Shown piece after piece: positions 1 to 6,869 of a DNA stretch of 17,139 nt (the first letter of the stretch is position 1; each line of letters starts with the position of its first letter). This DNA is from Candidatus Omnitrophota bacterium (GTDB lineage: Bacteria; Omnitrophota; Gorgyraeia; Gorgyraeales; Gorgyraeaceae): positions 1 to 17,139 of the forward strand of contig JAHIUV010000081.1 of assembly GCA_018817035.1 (NCBI GenBank), read 5' to 3'. The notes below the pieces were generated by a model, which was not told where the DNA came from, did no database searches, and saw only the letters and a list, made by a program, of their open reading frames with translations. Position numbers and translations under genes: made by a program.

Positions 1-410
1 ACCTTGGACTTAACCTTAAGCCCTATCTCCTGCCCAACCGTCGCTTTTTCTATTGAGGCGTGATCCATCTGTATAGAGTTTACTTTTTCTTTAAAATCAG
101 TCGTATGTCCTTTTATGACTATAGTATCCCCTACGGACAGCAAAGTTCCCGTTATCTTGACAACCGCCGCTTCAACATGCGGAAAATAATGGGTCACCAC
201 TCCTATCTCTTCAAGCGACGTTCCGGCGGGAACAGAACGGATTTTCCCTGTTATCCCCTTTTTGACTTTAATAGGTTTTGTCTTTGTTTTTTTCTTCCTC
301 GCGACGGTTCCCTTTGTTTTCTTTACGGCCTTTTTTTTGGCTTTTTTGGGCGGTTTCTTTTTCACGACCGTTTTTTTCTTCGCCTTCGCCTTTTTCTTTT
401 TTTTCTTCAT
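1..410 (-). CDS. Lysine-rich protein with EF-Tu domain II-like core (3' end outside window)
   Basis: The gene starts at the ATG at 410, six bases after a strong GGAGG site, and stays open to the window edge (136 codons seen). Residues 2-50 are almost all Lys with some Ala, Pro and Thr, like bacterial histone H1-type tails. From about residue 68 there is a compact domain with the motifs GVVTHYFPHVEAAVVKI, LLSVGDTIVIKGHTTDF and QMDHASIEKATVGQEIGLKV. This matches the small stand-alone 'translation elongation factor-like' proteins, which resemble the second beta-barrel of EF-Tu. Their role is not established. The basic tail suggests binding to RNA, the ribosome or DNA, but that is inference. It lies 59 bases after the M48 protease gene and is probably co-transcribed with it. 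The domain call is fairly secure and the function is unknown. Confidence 0.8.
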   Translation of the reverse strand, partial: MKKKKKKAKAKKKTVVKKKPPKKAKKKAVKKTKGTVARKKKTKTKPIKVKKGITGKIRSVPAGTSLEEIGVVTHYFPHVEAAVVKITGTLLSVGDTIVIKGHTTDFKEKVNSIQMDHASIEKATVGQEIGLKVKSK

Positions 411-469
411 CGGCCACCTCCATTTTTTAAAACATTTTTTTATAAGGCTCCGCATGCGCGCCCTCCTCC

Positions 470-1255
470 TTATTCCACGGGTTCATTCATATAGTCGCTG
501 AAATCTATCTCTCCCGTGAGATGCTGCTTTATCATGCGTATGCGATCGGCGACATACGGATGGGAACGATAATTACGGTAAGGCCTGATCGGCTCTTCCT
601 TATTGACCTGCTGTAATTTTTTAAGAAAGCTTATCATGGCCATAGGGTCATACCCCGCTCTTTTTAAATACCTGACCGCCATCCTGTCAGCAAGCGCCTC
701 ATCCTCCCTGGAATACGACATTATCAATTGTCCGAACGCGGCATTTATTTTTCCGAAATCCTGCGTAGTCGTTCCTGAAAACACCATCAGTACCTGCATA
801 AGAGTATAGCCAAGGCCTCCCTGCAAGCGTTTAACGGAATGTCTCGCTACGACATGCGCCATTTCATGCGCCAATACGGACGCCAGCTCATCATCGCTTT
901 CAACCCTGTCGACAAGGCCCTTGTAAACATAGATATATCCTCCGGGCAGCGCGAACGCGTTTACTTCATCTTCATCAAAAACCCTGAACGTATAATTAAC
1001 CTCTTTCCTGTCTGAGACCGAGGCTATCTTCGCGCCTATATTCGCGACTCTTTCTGTCATGAGCGGGTCAGGATCCAGCTTTATTTGCGGGTTTTTCTCA
1101 ATGCTCTCGGCTATGCCGCGACCCATGCTTATTTCTTTTTCAGTGGAAATGAACATGAGGTCTTCCTTACCGGTAGCGGCGTTATACTCCTGATTTACGC
1201 AACCGAACAGAAAAACCGCCATGACTATGCTATATATATAACATATGACTCTCAT
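470..1255 (-). CDS. M48 family metalloprotease, lipoprotein (BepA/LoiP type)
   Basis: This is a 261-aa zinc protease expected on the periplasmic side of the envelope. Residues 1-18 form a hydrophobic signal ending in a lipobox (LFGC), so Cys19 should be lipidated. The zinc site is complete: HEMAH at 130-134 supplies two His and the catalytic Glu, and Glu186 in SREDEALAD is the third ligand. A SHP...R motif at 231-238 is also typical of the BepA/LoiP/YcaL group, which cleaves misfolded or stalled outer-membrane proteins; that substrate role is known for E. coli relatives and only inferred here. Unlike BepA there is no C-terminal TPR region, so it is closer to LoiP in size. No ribosome binding site is visible; a candidate promoter ends 8 bases before the ATG, so the mRNA may be leaderless. 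The EF-Tu-like gene follows. Confidence 0.9.
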   Translation of the reverse strand: MRVICYIYSIVMAVFLFGCVNQEYNAATGKEDLMFISTEKEISMGRGIAESIEKNPQIKLDPDPLMTERVANIGAKIASVSDRKEVNYTFRVFDEDEVNAFALPGGYIYVYKGLVDRVESDDELASVLAHEMAHVVARHSVKRLQGGLGYTLMQVLMVFSGTTTQDFGKINAAFGQLIMSYSREDEALADRMAVRYLKRAGYDPMAMISFLKKLQQVNKEEPIRPYRNYRSHPYVADRIRMIKQHLTGEIDFSDYMNEPVE

Positions 1256-1263
1256 ATAGGATA

Positions 1264-1292
1264 AGTTTATGTCAAAAACCCTTTATCGTCAA
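1264..1292 (-). promoter_or_regulatory. Candidate promoter for M48 protease gene
   Basis: On the minus strand TTGACG (1287-1292) and TAAACT (1264-1269) are 17 bases apart. The -10 box ends 8 bases before the ATG at 1255, which would put the start of transcription at or next to the start codon. The -35 matches five of six consensus bases and the -10 four of six, so this is moderate evidence only. Confidence 0.45.
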
Positions 1293-1388
1293 ATATAATC
1301 TTGGGGCATTTACAACCGGTGGGTCAATAGAGGGCACTCTTGAGGGGTATCTCGCGTCGCTATCATTTCCGCGCCACCCAAAGGCTGG

Positions 1389-1403
1389 TCCGCCTCTGGC
1401 GGA
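1389..1403. repeat. Short palindrome related to the dispersed repeats
   Basis: TCCGCCTCTGGCGGA is a 6-bp perfect inverted repeat with a 3-base loop, lying in the 184-base gap between the fusion gene and the M48 gene. The same core (TCCGCCTCTGGCG in either orientation, or TCCGCCTCCGGCGG) occurs inside the three longer repeats at about 6960, 8514 and 11706. It is probably a fragment of that family. No T-run follows on either strand, so it is not a clear terminator for the upstream gene. The rest of the gap shows only the candidate promoter. Confidence 0.4.
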
Positions 1404-1439
1404 AAAGCGGGAATCTAAAAGAAACTTAAGCCTTTGTAT

Positions 1440-3527
1440 TTACCTGAAAAATATTAATACAGATCCAAGGATGAGAAATAACGCGGCTGTGGCTATTTTG
1501 ACCGCGCCCATTCGCTTTTCCATAAAGCGCGAAAAAGCACCCGAAGTTGTCCCTATTAAACCTAAAATAAAAACCACTATCAGGGGAGTGATGAAAGCTA
1601 GATTATACAGAATGAGATATAATAACGCCGGCATCTTTTTATCAGGCATCTTGAGCACGAACGCCAACGTAGGCAAGTATACCTGGCCCGTACAGAAAGA
1701 TTCCAGAACAGAGACCATAAATCCCGCTATGAACGCTATCCATATTATTCTCAAAAAATTCTTCTTCTCTTTGCCGCGGTCTGACCTGAAATCAGTTCCT
1801 ATTACAGAATGTATCTTGTCCTTGATGGACTTAGGCAGTTTCAATATAGTGCTCTTCGCGTCCTTTGTTTTTCTATATCTGAAATAATCTATAATATTAA
1901 GCGCCGCCAGCAGAAAAGCCAGGCTTCCGATAAGGATATTAATAAAAACTGTTACATAAGCAAATCCTCTCATTGCCCTCAAAAACCTGAAGATCCCAAG
2001 CCCTATAAGCAGATACGCGATAAAGACGGCCGTCGTAAAAGACGCTCCGGCAAAGAACATCTCGCGTTTTTTATAACCTACAAAAGCCAGGAAAGAAATA
2101 AAAAATACTATCGTGGTAAAAGCGCAGGGGTTCACGCCGTCCAAAAGGCCGGCAGCCGTAACCGCGCATAAACTAAAAGATTCAAACCTTGATAATATCA
2201 AAGAATCCGCGGGAGCATGATACTCAGCGGCCTCAGGCGCTTTGTTCTCTTCCGATTCGACGGGCTCCTCAAGAGCGTCATGTATCACCTCATCCAGCCT
2301 GTCCATTATCTCGTCTTTACCCATCAGAACATATCTGGAAACAACCACTTCAGGCACATATCCGCCTTCGACGCCGTATAGGTGTTCCAGCCTGGTCATC
2401 TGTTCATAATTTTCCGGCAGGCCTATATCATAATTCTCTATAACGATATTGTCCCCATATTTGAGCTCAATATCCGGCAGGAGATCTTTCTCTATCTCCA
2501 TACAAGCCCTGCATCCTGCCGAATAAAAAACAAGCACTCTAAGCGGCCTCTCAAGCGCCACTTCTCCTATGGATGTTATATTTCTTTGCGGCTCTTCCGG
2601 CACAGCTTCTTCGTCCAGCTCGGACATTTCAGCGATAATGCCTTCGACAAGAGCCATCCCATCATATTTATTATCAAGGGGCATTGATTCCCATTTATAC
2701 GAAGCAATCTTGCCGTCGGATACGTCAACATCCAGCCTTCCTATCTTTCTTGAATGGTAGGTGGTAGGCATTACCAGGGTATCACCCACTTTTATAGGCT
2801 CCTGGCTGTCAACATCCCAATGCCCATTAAGGATTATGTCAATATCCCCGAAAGACTCGGCAAGGTTTATGGAATAAGGCATGCCCAGATGCCCAAGCAC
2901 GATTAACACATCGCACTGCGGCCTTAACTCGGGTATATACCTGGCGGCTATTTCTTTGTTCGGCGCGATGTCCAATCTATCGGAATTCAACACATACCGT
3001 TCATTTACAAGGCCGAGTATACCTACCCTTAAACCGTTATCCATGGTCTTAATAACATATGGCTTAAAAAATGGCTGCTTGGTATATCTATTAATGATAT
3101 TGGCGGAAATAAGAGAAAAAGGCGATTCCCTTGTCGCGTCCGACAAAAAGTCCTCTCCCAGGACAACATCGCTCTCGCCCACATTCATAACATCATATCC
3201 CATGATACCCATCGCCTTAAAAGAAATCGACGCGGCGCGGGCTATTTCTTTCTTTTCTATATCGGCAGTGGCTAACTGCAGGACATCTCCGACATCAAGC
3301 AGTAGTATATCGCCTGCCTCGCCTATCACCTCGGAAATATATTTAGCCCTCCTGTCAAGCCCTCCAAAATCATCCGTGGGGCAACGACAATTTTCCAGTT
3401 CACCGCGCATGTCTCCGGAAAAAACAATGGTAAGCTTACCTGACTCCGCTAAAGAAACTGAAGGATAGGCAGAAAATATGGCTATCGCCGATAATAATCC
3501 GATTATTATAATAAGTTTTTCGCGCAT
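1440..3527 (-). CDS. Fusion: metallophosphatase + thioredoxin-like + CcdA-type membrane domain
   Basis: This is a single 695-aa frame in three parts. Residues 1-27 are a signal peptide. Residues about 30-290 resemble the 5'-nucleotidase/UshA/SoxB metallophosphatase fold: D39, D78-x-G-D81, GH213 and GH236 are kept, but the usual D-x-H reads D39-M-R41, the GNHE/D position reads VGE118, and the final GHxH reads GHWD. A Cys-x-Cys pair (C47, C49) sits beside the active site. Residues about 325-425 are thioredoxin-like with CRAC (C339, C342). Residues about 450-695 have six membrane helices and the CcdA/DsbD signatures NPCAF (C468) and FCTGQ (C612). Known CcdA proteins pass electrons from cytosolic thioredoxin to periplasmic partners; here the partner domains are fused on. 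The TTG at 3554 is also in frame but lies before a TATAAT box, so the ATG at 3527 is preferred. The substrate is unknown. Confidence 0.85.
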   Translation of the reverse strand: MREKLIIIIGLLSAIAIFSAYPSVSLAESGKLTIVFSGDMRGELENCRCPTDDFGGLDRRAKYISEVIGEAGDILLLDVGDVLQLATADIEKKEIARAASISFKAMGIMGYDVMNVGESDVVLGEDFLSDATRESPFSLISANIINRYTKQPFFKPYVIKTMDNGLRVGILGLVNERYVLNSDRLDIAPNKEIAARYIPELRPQCDVLIVLGHLGMPYSINLAESFGDIDIILNGHWDVDSQEPIKVGDTLVMPTTYHSRKIGRLDVDVSDGKIASYKWESMPLDNKYDGMALVEGIIAEMSELDEEAVPEEPQRNITSIGEVALERPLRVLVFYSAGCRACMEIEKDLLPDIELKYGDNIVIENYDIGLPENYEQMTRLEHLYGVEGGYVPEVVVSRYVLMGKDEIMDRLDEVIHDALEEPVESEENKAPEAAEYHAPADSLILSRFESFSLCAVTAAGLLDGVNPCAFTTIVFFISFLAFVGYKKREMFFAGASFTTAVFIAYLLIGLGIFRFLRAMRGFAYVTVFINILIGSLAFLLAALNIIDYFRYRKTKDAKSTILKLPKSIKDKIHSVIGTDFRSDRGKEKKNFLRIIWIAFIAGFMVSVLESFCTGQVYLPTLAFVLKMPDKKMPALLYLILYNLAFITPLIVVFILGLIGTTSGAFSRFMEKRMGAVKIATAALFLILGSVLIFFR

Positions 3528-3542
3528 TTTTTTATCCGTAAG

Positions 3543-3571
3543 ATTATACCACAAAAAAGGCCCCGAAGAAA
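3543..3571 (-). promoter_or_regulatory. Candidate promoter for the fusion gene, inside the upstream terminator
   Basis: A perfect TATAAT (minus strand, 3543-3548) lies 15 bases before the ATG at 3527. The base positions for a -35 at 17-bp spacing read TTTCTT (3566-3571), which is weak. Transcription would begin about 8 bases before the ATG. The -35 region falls within the hairpin of the PKD gene terminator. Confidence 0.5.
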
Positions 3572-3599
3572 CTCTGCCGTAAAGTTTTTTCCGGGGCCT
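3552..3599 (-). terminator. Intrinsic terminator of the PKD-repeat gene
   Basis: On the minus strand AGGCCCCG (3592-3599) pairs with CGGGGCCT (3558-3565) over a loop that can extend the stem further with AGTTT/AAACT-type pairs, and is followed at once by a run of six T. It lies about 30 bases after the stop codon of the PKD gene. The plus strand has no T-run, so it acts on the minus strand. Confidence 0.85.
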
Positions 3600-3629
3600 C
3601 TCTCCACAAAAAAGCCTCTGCTTTTATTA

Positions 3630-6191
3630 TTATATTACTTCTATGACAGGTATAGGCTTTGCGTTGACAGTAGCTACCAGCGTATCAGTGGCTATATCAC
3701 ACTCTGTCCCGGAATCATCCTTTACCGTTAGAGAAATTTTATAAACACCTATGCCTTTATAGGCATGCCGCACCTTTGGGCCTGTAGCTGTTTCGCCATC
3801 CCCAAAATCCCAGGTATAAGTAATGTTGTTATTGTCGGGGTCAAAAGAACCCGTAGCGTCAAGCTCGACCTCTTCGGTAACGCAGATCAATAGGTCAGGG
3901 CCTGCGTTTGCCACAGGAGGTGTATTCACGTTTACACTATGTATTTTAGTCGATCCCGAACAATCAGAATTTCGTCCGTCATCGATAAAAAGAGTAGCTT
4001 TATAAGAACCGCCTTTTACATAGCCATGTTTGGCAGTCGCTCCGCTTGCCGTATTACCATCCCCGAAATCCCAGGTATAGGTAAGTTTATCCCCATCCAG
4101 ATCATTTGAACCTGAACCGTCAAATTTTATAATCTTGCTTACGCACGTTATGTCATCCGCGCTTATATCGGCGCTTGGAATAGAATTAACATCTACCAGT
4201 ATCTCATCGGAAACGCTGGCGCATTCCGTCCCCGTTCCGTCATCTACGGTAAGGGTTGCCTTATAAAGACCGCCTTTAGCGTATTTATGCGAGGCGTTTT
4301 TGCCCTTAACAGACTTTCCATCGCCAAAATCCCATTTATAGCTAAGTTCGTCCCCGTCATTATCTATCGAAGATGAAGCGTCAAAATCAGCCTTATCCGT
4401 AAGGCATATCTTCATATCATCTCCGGCATTCGTCTCAGGAGACCTGTTTAGCTTAACAAGCTTTGTCGCCGTCGATTTACTGCAATCGGTATTACTATTA
4501 TCACTGACCAGGAGCTTGGCTGTGTATTCTCCGCCCTTTGCGTACCTGTGTGTTACAACAGTACCCTCTCCGGTATTTCCGTCGCCAAAATCCCAGACGT
4601 ATGTGAGATTATCGCCGTCAGCGTCTTTTGTCTTAGAAGAATCAAAAGTGACTTCTAAGGGATCGTTGGAATCCCTTTTGCACAAGATCGTATCTTTTCC
4701 CGCGTCAGCTACAGGAGCGGTATTTACCAACACCTTTAGCTTATCCATGCCGGTATCGCACATGGTCCCTGAGTCATCCAGCACAGTAAGGGTAACCTGA
4801 TAGTCCCCGCCTTCCGCGTATTTATGTTTAACGTTGACGCCTTCCGCGGTTTCCCCGTCTCCAAAATTCCACCTATAAGTCAATTTATCTTCAGGGCTAT
4901 CCGTTGACTGTTTGCCGTCAAACATTATTTCATTATTAACGCATGTTATGCTCGGGCCATCCGCTATAGCGCAGGGTGGCTGGTTAACATGTACTACTTG
5001 CTGAGTAGTAGCGGTATTGCAGTCTACGTCAGAACTATCTGTAACAGTAAGTTTAATAAGGTACTTACCGGCGTCTTTAAATGTATGCATGGCCTTAAGC
5101 TGGGTGCTTGTCGTGCCATCACCAAAATCCCAAAAATACGATATTGCCTGGTTATCAGGGTCAGACGACTTGGACCCATCAAAAGTAAAGGTGTTGCATG
5201 AAAGTTTTGACCCCATCCAGGGCTTTTCCTCTATTACCTTGCTCTTAGCCACCACCTTTGGCTCTTCAACAAAGACCATCTTGGGCCCGTCAACTCCGGG
5301 CATAAAAAATACCGGTATAGCTAAACCATCACTGGTAGTCATATACATTGCCATATTAGCGTTAGGCTGCGTCTTCTTTGTTATCTCATATACCCATCTC
5401 TTGCCTGTATCGCCAGGCAAAACAGCTATTTTGGTATTTGCCCAAACGCCTGTTCCCGACGCTTTTATCCCGTAAGACTTTGACATACTTACTAGCTCAA
5501 TAGCCGCTCCGGTAGCGTCCGCATCGTAATTGTATTCGATTATCGATGAGGCATTCTTTGGTATCTCGGGATAAAGAGCCATTTTGGCGCCGCGAGTCTC
5601 TGACAGTCTTAATGAAAGCGCGTAACTAAACGCCTCCGCTGAATCAGGAGATACCTCTATGGCAAATACATTATTATCATTACCGTACAAACCTTCGGCA
5701 ACTATCTTAAAAAATAAGAAATTCCCCACCTTTTCCCCTTTATCCGCGCTGATAGGCGAAAAGTGGTAATATTTTTCATCATATGCGGCATCTTCAGTGA
5801 AATCCTTTGAATCTAAAAGCACTCCTTCTTTGAAATCCTTTATGCTTGCCTCGCTGAGGCTTGCTACAGAAGTATACGCTTTCGCGCCGCCAAAAATAGA
5901 AAAACGGGACGCTGTATTCCATTTTCCACTCTTTTCATCTATGGACCCGCCTATATCAGGATCATAAATAGAAATTTCGACGTTGCCCTTATAGTTTTCA
6001 GGGATCCTTAAAAAAACCACCTGCGGTTCTTTTTTGGCTCCGTAGCTTTTCTTGCCATCCTCGCCGAATACATATAAGTATTTTATATTGCTATCTTTTG
6101 GCGGTATTCTGTAAGAAAAAGCCTGTTTCACCAGAGTAAAACTTAGTAATAACACGCTTGCCATCATTAAAGAAAATATTTTCCTGTGCAT
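3630..6191 (-). CDS. Secreted protein with six PKD domains
   Basis: This 853-aa protein has a signal peptide (about residues 1-26), an unrecognised N-terminal region to about 320, and six PKD domains. Their W-D/N-F-G-D-G motifs start at residues 354, 441, 533, 620, 707 and 794, a spacing of 87 or 92. Each domain has a cysteine pair 59-66 residues apart: C332/C391, C417/C478, C504/C570, C596/C657, C683/C744 and C770/C831, which suggests one disulfide per domain. PKD domains are Ig-like modules used for binding carbohydrate or protein at the cell surface. The protein stops at NAKPIPVIEVI, just where a seventh repeat would begin. No membrane anchor or sorting signal is visible at the C-terminus. 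Start: ATG at 6191 with AAGGAGGTG 6 bases upstream. It has its own consensus promoter and terminator, so it is a single-gene unit. The ligand is unknown. Confidence 0.92.
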   Translation of the reverse strand: MHRKIFSLMMASVLLLSFTLVKQAFSYRIPPKDSNIKYLYVFGEDGKKSYGAKKEPQVVFLRIPENYKGNVEISIYDPDIGGSIDEKSGKWNTASRFSIFGGAKAYTSVASLSEASIKDFKEGVLLDSKDFTEDAAYDEKYYHFSPISADKGEKVGNFLFFKIVAEGLYGNDNNVFAIEVSPDSAEAFSYALSLRLSETRGAKMALYPEIPKNASSIIEYNYDADATGAAIELVSMSKSYGIKASGTGVWANTKIAVLPGDTGKRWVYEITKKTQPNANMAMYMTTSDGLAIPVFFMPGVDGPKMVFVEEPKVVAKSKVIEEKPWMGSKLSCNTFTFDGSKSSDPDNQAISYFWDFGDGTTSTQLKAMHTFKDAGKYLIKLTVTDSSDVDCNTATTQQVVHVNQPPCAIADGPSITCVNNEIMFDGKQSTDSPEDKLTYRWNFGDGETAEGVNVKHKYAEGGDYQVTLTVLDDSGTMCDTGMDKLKVLVNTAPVADAGKDTILCKRDSNDPLEVTFDSSKTKDADGDNLTYVWDFGDGNTGEGTVVTHRYAKGGEYTAKLLVSDNSNTDCSKSTATKLVKLNRSPETNAGDDMKICLTDKADFDASSSIDNDGDELSYKWDFGDGKSVKGKNASHKYAKGGLYKATLTVDDGTGTECASVSDEILVDVNSIPSADISADDITCVSKIIKFDGSGSNDLDGDKLTYTWDFGDGNTASGATAKHGYVKGGSYKATLFIDDGRNSDCSGSTKIHSVNVNTPPVANAGPDLLICVTEEVELDATGSFDPDNNNITYTWDFGDGETATGPKVRHAYKGIGVYKISLTVKDDSGTECDIATDTLVATVNAKPIPVIEVI

Positions 6192-6225
6192 TGAAGCACC
6201 TCCTTTTTAATTACGTTTAATAAGC

Positions 6226-6254
6226 ATTATAAAATACTTGCTTAGGTTTGTCAA
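6226..6254 (-). promoter_or_regulatory. Consensus sigma-70 promoter of the PKD-repeat gene
   Basis: The minus strand reads TTGACA (6249-6254), a 17-base spacer and TATAAT (6226-6231), a perfect match to the housekeeping consensus. Transcription should start near 6219, giving a leader of about 28 bases that contains the AAGGAGG site. The -35 box begins right at the end of the T-run of the preceding terminator. Confidence 0.92.
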
Positions 6255-6307
6255 CAAAAAAATAACCCTTAACTTCACAATACTGCAATGCACTGTGAAG
6301 TTAAGGG
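6255..6307 (-). terminator. Intrinsic terminator of the RlpA-like gene
   Basis: A perfect 14-bp stem (CCCTTAACTTCACA at 6294-6307 on the minus strand pairing with 6266-6279), with a 14-base loop, is followed by TTATTTTTTTG. It begins three bases after the stop codon of the RlpA-like gene and separates it from the PKD gene promoter. Confidence 0.93.
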
Positions 6308-6309
6308 CT

Positions 6310-6693
6310 TTATATTATTTCAACGCTTACCTGTATTAATCCTGTTTCCGGGTCAGAAAGACTGGAAAAAGCCGCCTTTGTCAGGTCTATTATCCTGCCT
6401 TCCCTTACTAACCTTTTTGCCGGGCCCCTATCATTGACCCTGACAAAAACCTGCCTTCCGTTCTCAATATTCGTAACCTTAAGGATCGTATTAATAGGAA
6501 TATCCCACATCGCGCAGGTAAACTTCGTATCATCAAAGCGTTCCATATTAGCGGTTGTATTCAAGACTCCGGGATCATCCTCTGAATACCATGAGGCTAT
6601 ACCTTTATATATAACAGTGCTGGAATCCACCGCTATAGCGTTCATAGCCACAGATAAAAACATGATAGTCAAAGCAATCGTTATATTCTTCAT
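6310..6693 (-). CDS. Secreted RlpA-like double-psi beta-barrel protein
   Basis: This 127-aa protein has a signal peptide (cleavage probably after AIA, residue 21; no lipobox) and one RlpA-type barrel: GIASWY at 31-36, TANMERFD, FTCAMWDIP at 58-66, VTN, VRVNDRGP ending near 91 and IIDLTKAAF. RlpA proteins act on peptidoglycan at the septum; the active P. aeruginosa enzyme uses a His in the (A/C)AHxTLP motif and the Asp of NDRGP. Here the Asp (88) is kept but the His position is Met62, so glycan cleavage is doubtful and binding only is possible. There is no SPOR domain. An earlier in-frame ATG at 6729 falls in the loop of the riboswitch terminator; the ATG at 6693, 7 bases after GGAGG, is the better start. 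Expression is expected to depend on c-di-GMP through the upstream riboswitch. Confidence 0.88.
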   Translation of the reverse strand: MKNITIALTIMFLSVAMNAIAVDSSTVIYKGIASWYSEDDPGVLNTTANMERFDDTKFTCAMWDIPINTILKVTNIENGRQVFVRVNDRGPAKRLVREGRIIDLTKAAFSSLSDPETGLIQVSVEII

Positions 6694-6709
6694 CCCTGAA
6701 CCCTCCAAA

Positions 6710-6746
6710 CAAAAAAGCCTATTCTTCATCTGAAAGAATAGGCTTT
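6710..6746 (-). terminator. Riboswitch expression-platform terminator
   Basis: A perfect 13-bp stem (AAAAGCCTATTCT-type arm 6734-6746 pairing with 6714-6726) has a 7-base loop and runs into TTTTTTG. It lies directly between the c-di-GMP aptamer and the RlpA-like gene and 17 bases before the real start codon, so it must be controlled or leaky for the gene to be read. I could not see an antiterminator by eye, so whether ligand turns the gene on or off is open. Confidence 0.88.
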
Positions 6747-6749
6747 AAT

Positions 6750-6841
6750 GGTTTCGGTAATCCAGCCGCCGTAACCTGTTAAGGTTTTAGGCCTGTTGAC
6801 TTTGCGCCCCACTCTTTCAAATGGTTTGCCTTTATCGTTCC
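6750..6841 (-). ncRNA. c-di-GMP-I (GEMM-I) riboswitch aptamer
   Basis: The minus strand carries the conserved core of the GEMM-I class in order: GGCAAACC (6823-6830), a short hairpin ATTTGAAAGAGTGGG where the loop is GAAA-type, GCGCAAAG, CAGGCCTAAAACC with the receptor for the loop, then GGTTACGGCGG and GGATTACCG at the 3' side. CGATAA near the 5' end can pair with TTACCG to close the P1 helix with one mismatch. The class binds cyclic di-GMP and commonly controls motility, adhesion and envelope genes. It sits just after a promoter and just before an intrinsic terminator and a secreted RlpA-like gene, as expected for a transcriptional switch. Exact end points are approximate. Confidence 0.93.
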
Positions 6842-6869
6842 TTGGAAATATTCAGTTGTCTCTACTTAG

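Noticed and set aside
262..501. Phe-rich hydrophobic frame on the plus strand
   Set aside because: It is the antisense of the lysine-rich tail (AAA/AAG codons read backwards give Phe); the minus-strand gene has a strong ribosome binding site and a recognisable domain.
1440..3527. Calling the N-terminal domain SoxB (thiosulfohydrolase)
   Set aside because: Several metal ligands differ, and no soxA, soxX, soxY or soxZ gene is in the window; only the general metallophosphatase fold is supported.
3528..3554. TTG start at 3554 for the fusion protein
   Set aside because: The extra codons contain the TATAAT box and come before a normal signal peptide beginning at the ATG at 3527.
3800..5200. Regular repeats of about 261 bases, considered as a CRISPR or DNA satellite
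   Set aside because: The spacing is that of 87-residue PKD domains, the repeats diverge at the DNA level and the frame is open throughout.
6694..6729. Longer N-terminus for the RlpA-like protein from the ATG at 6729
   Set aside because: That ATG lies in the loop of the riboswitch terminator, the extra residues precede a complete signal peptide, and the ATG at 6693 has its own GGAGG site.
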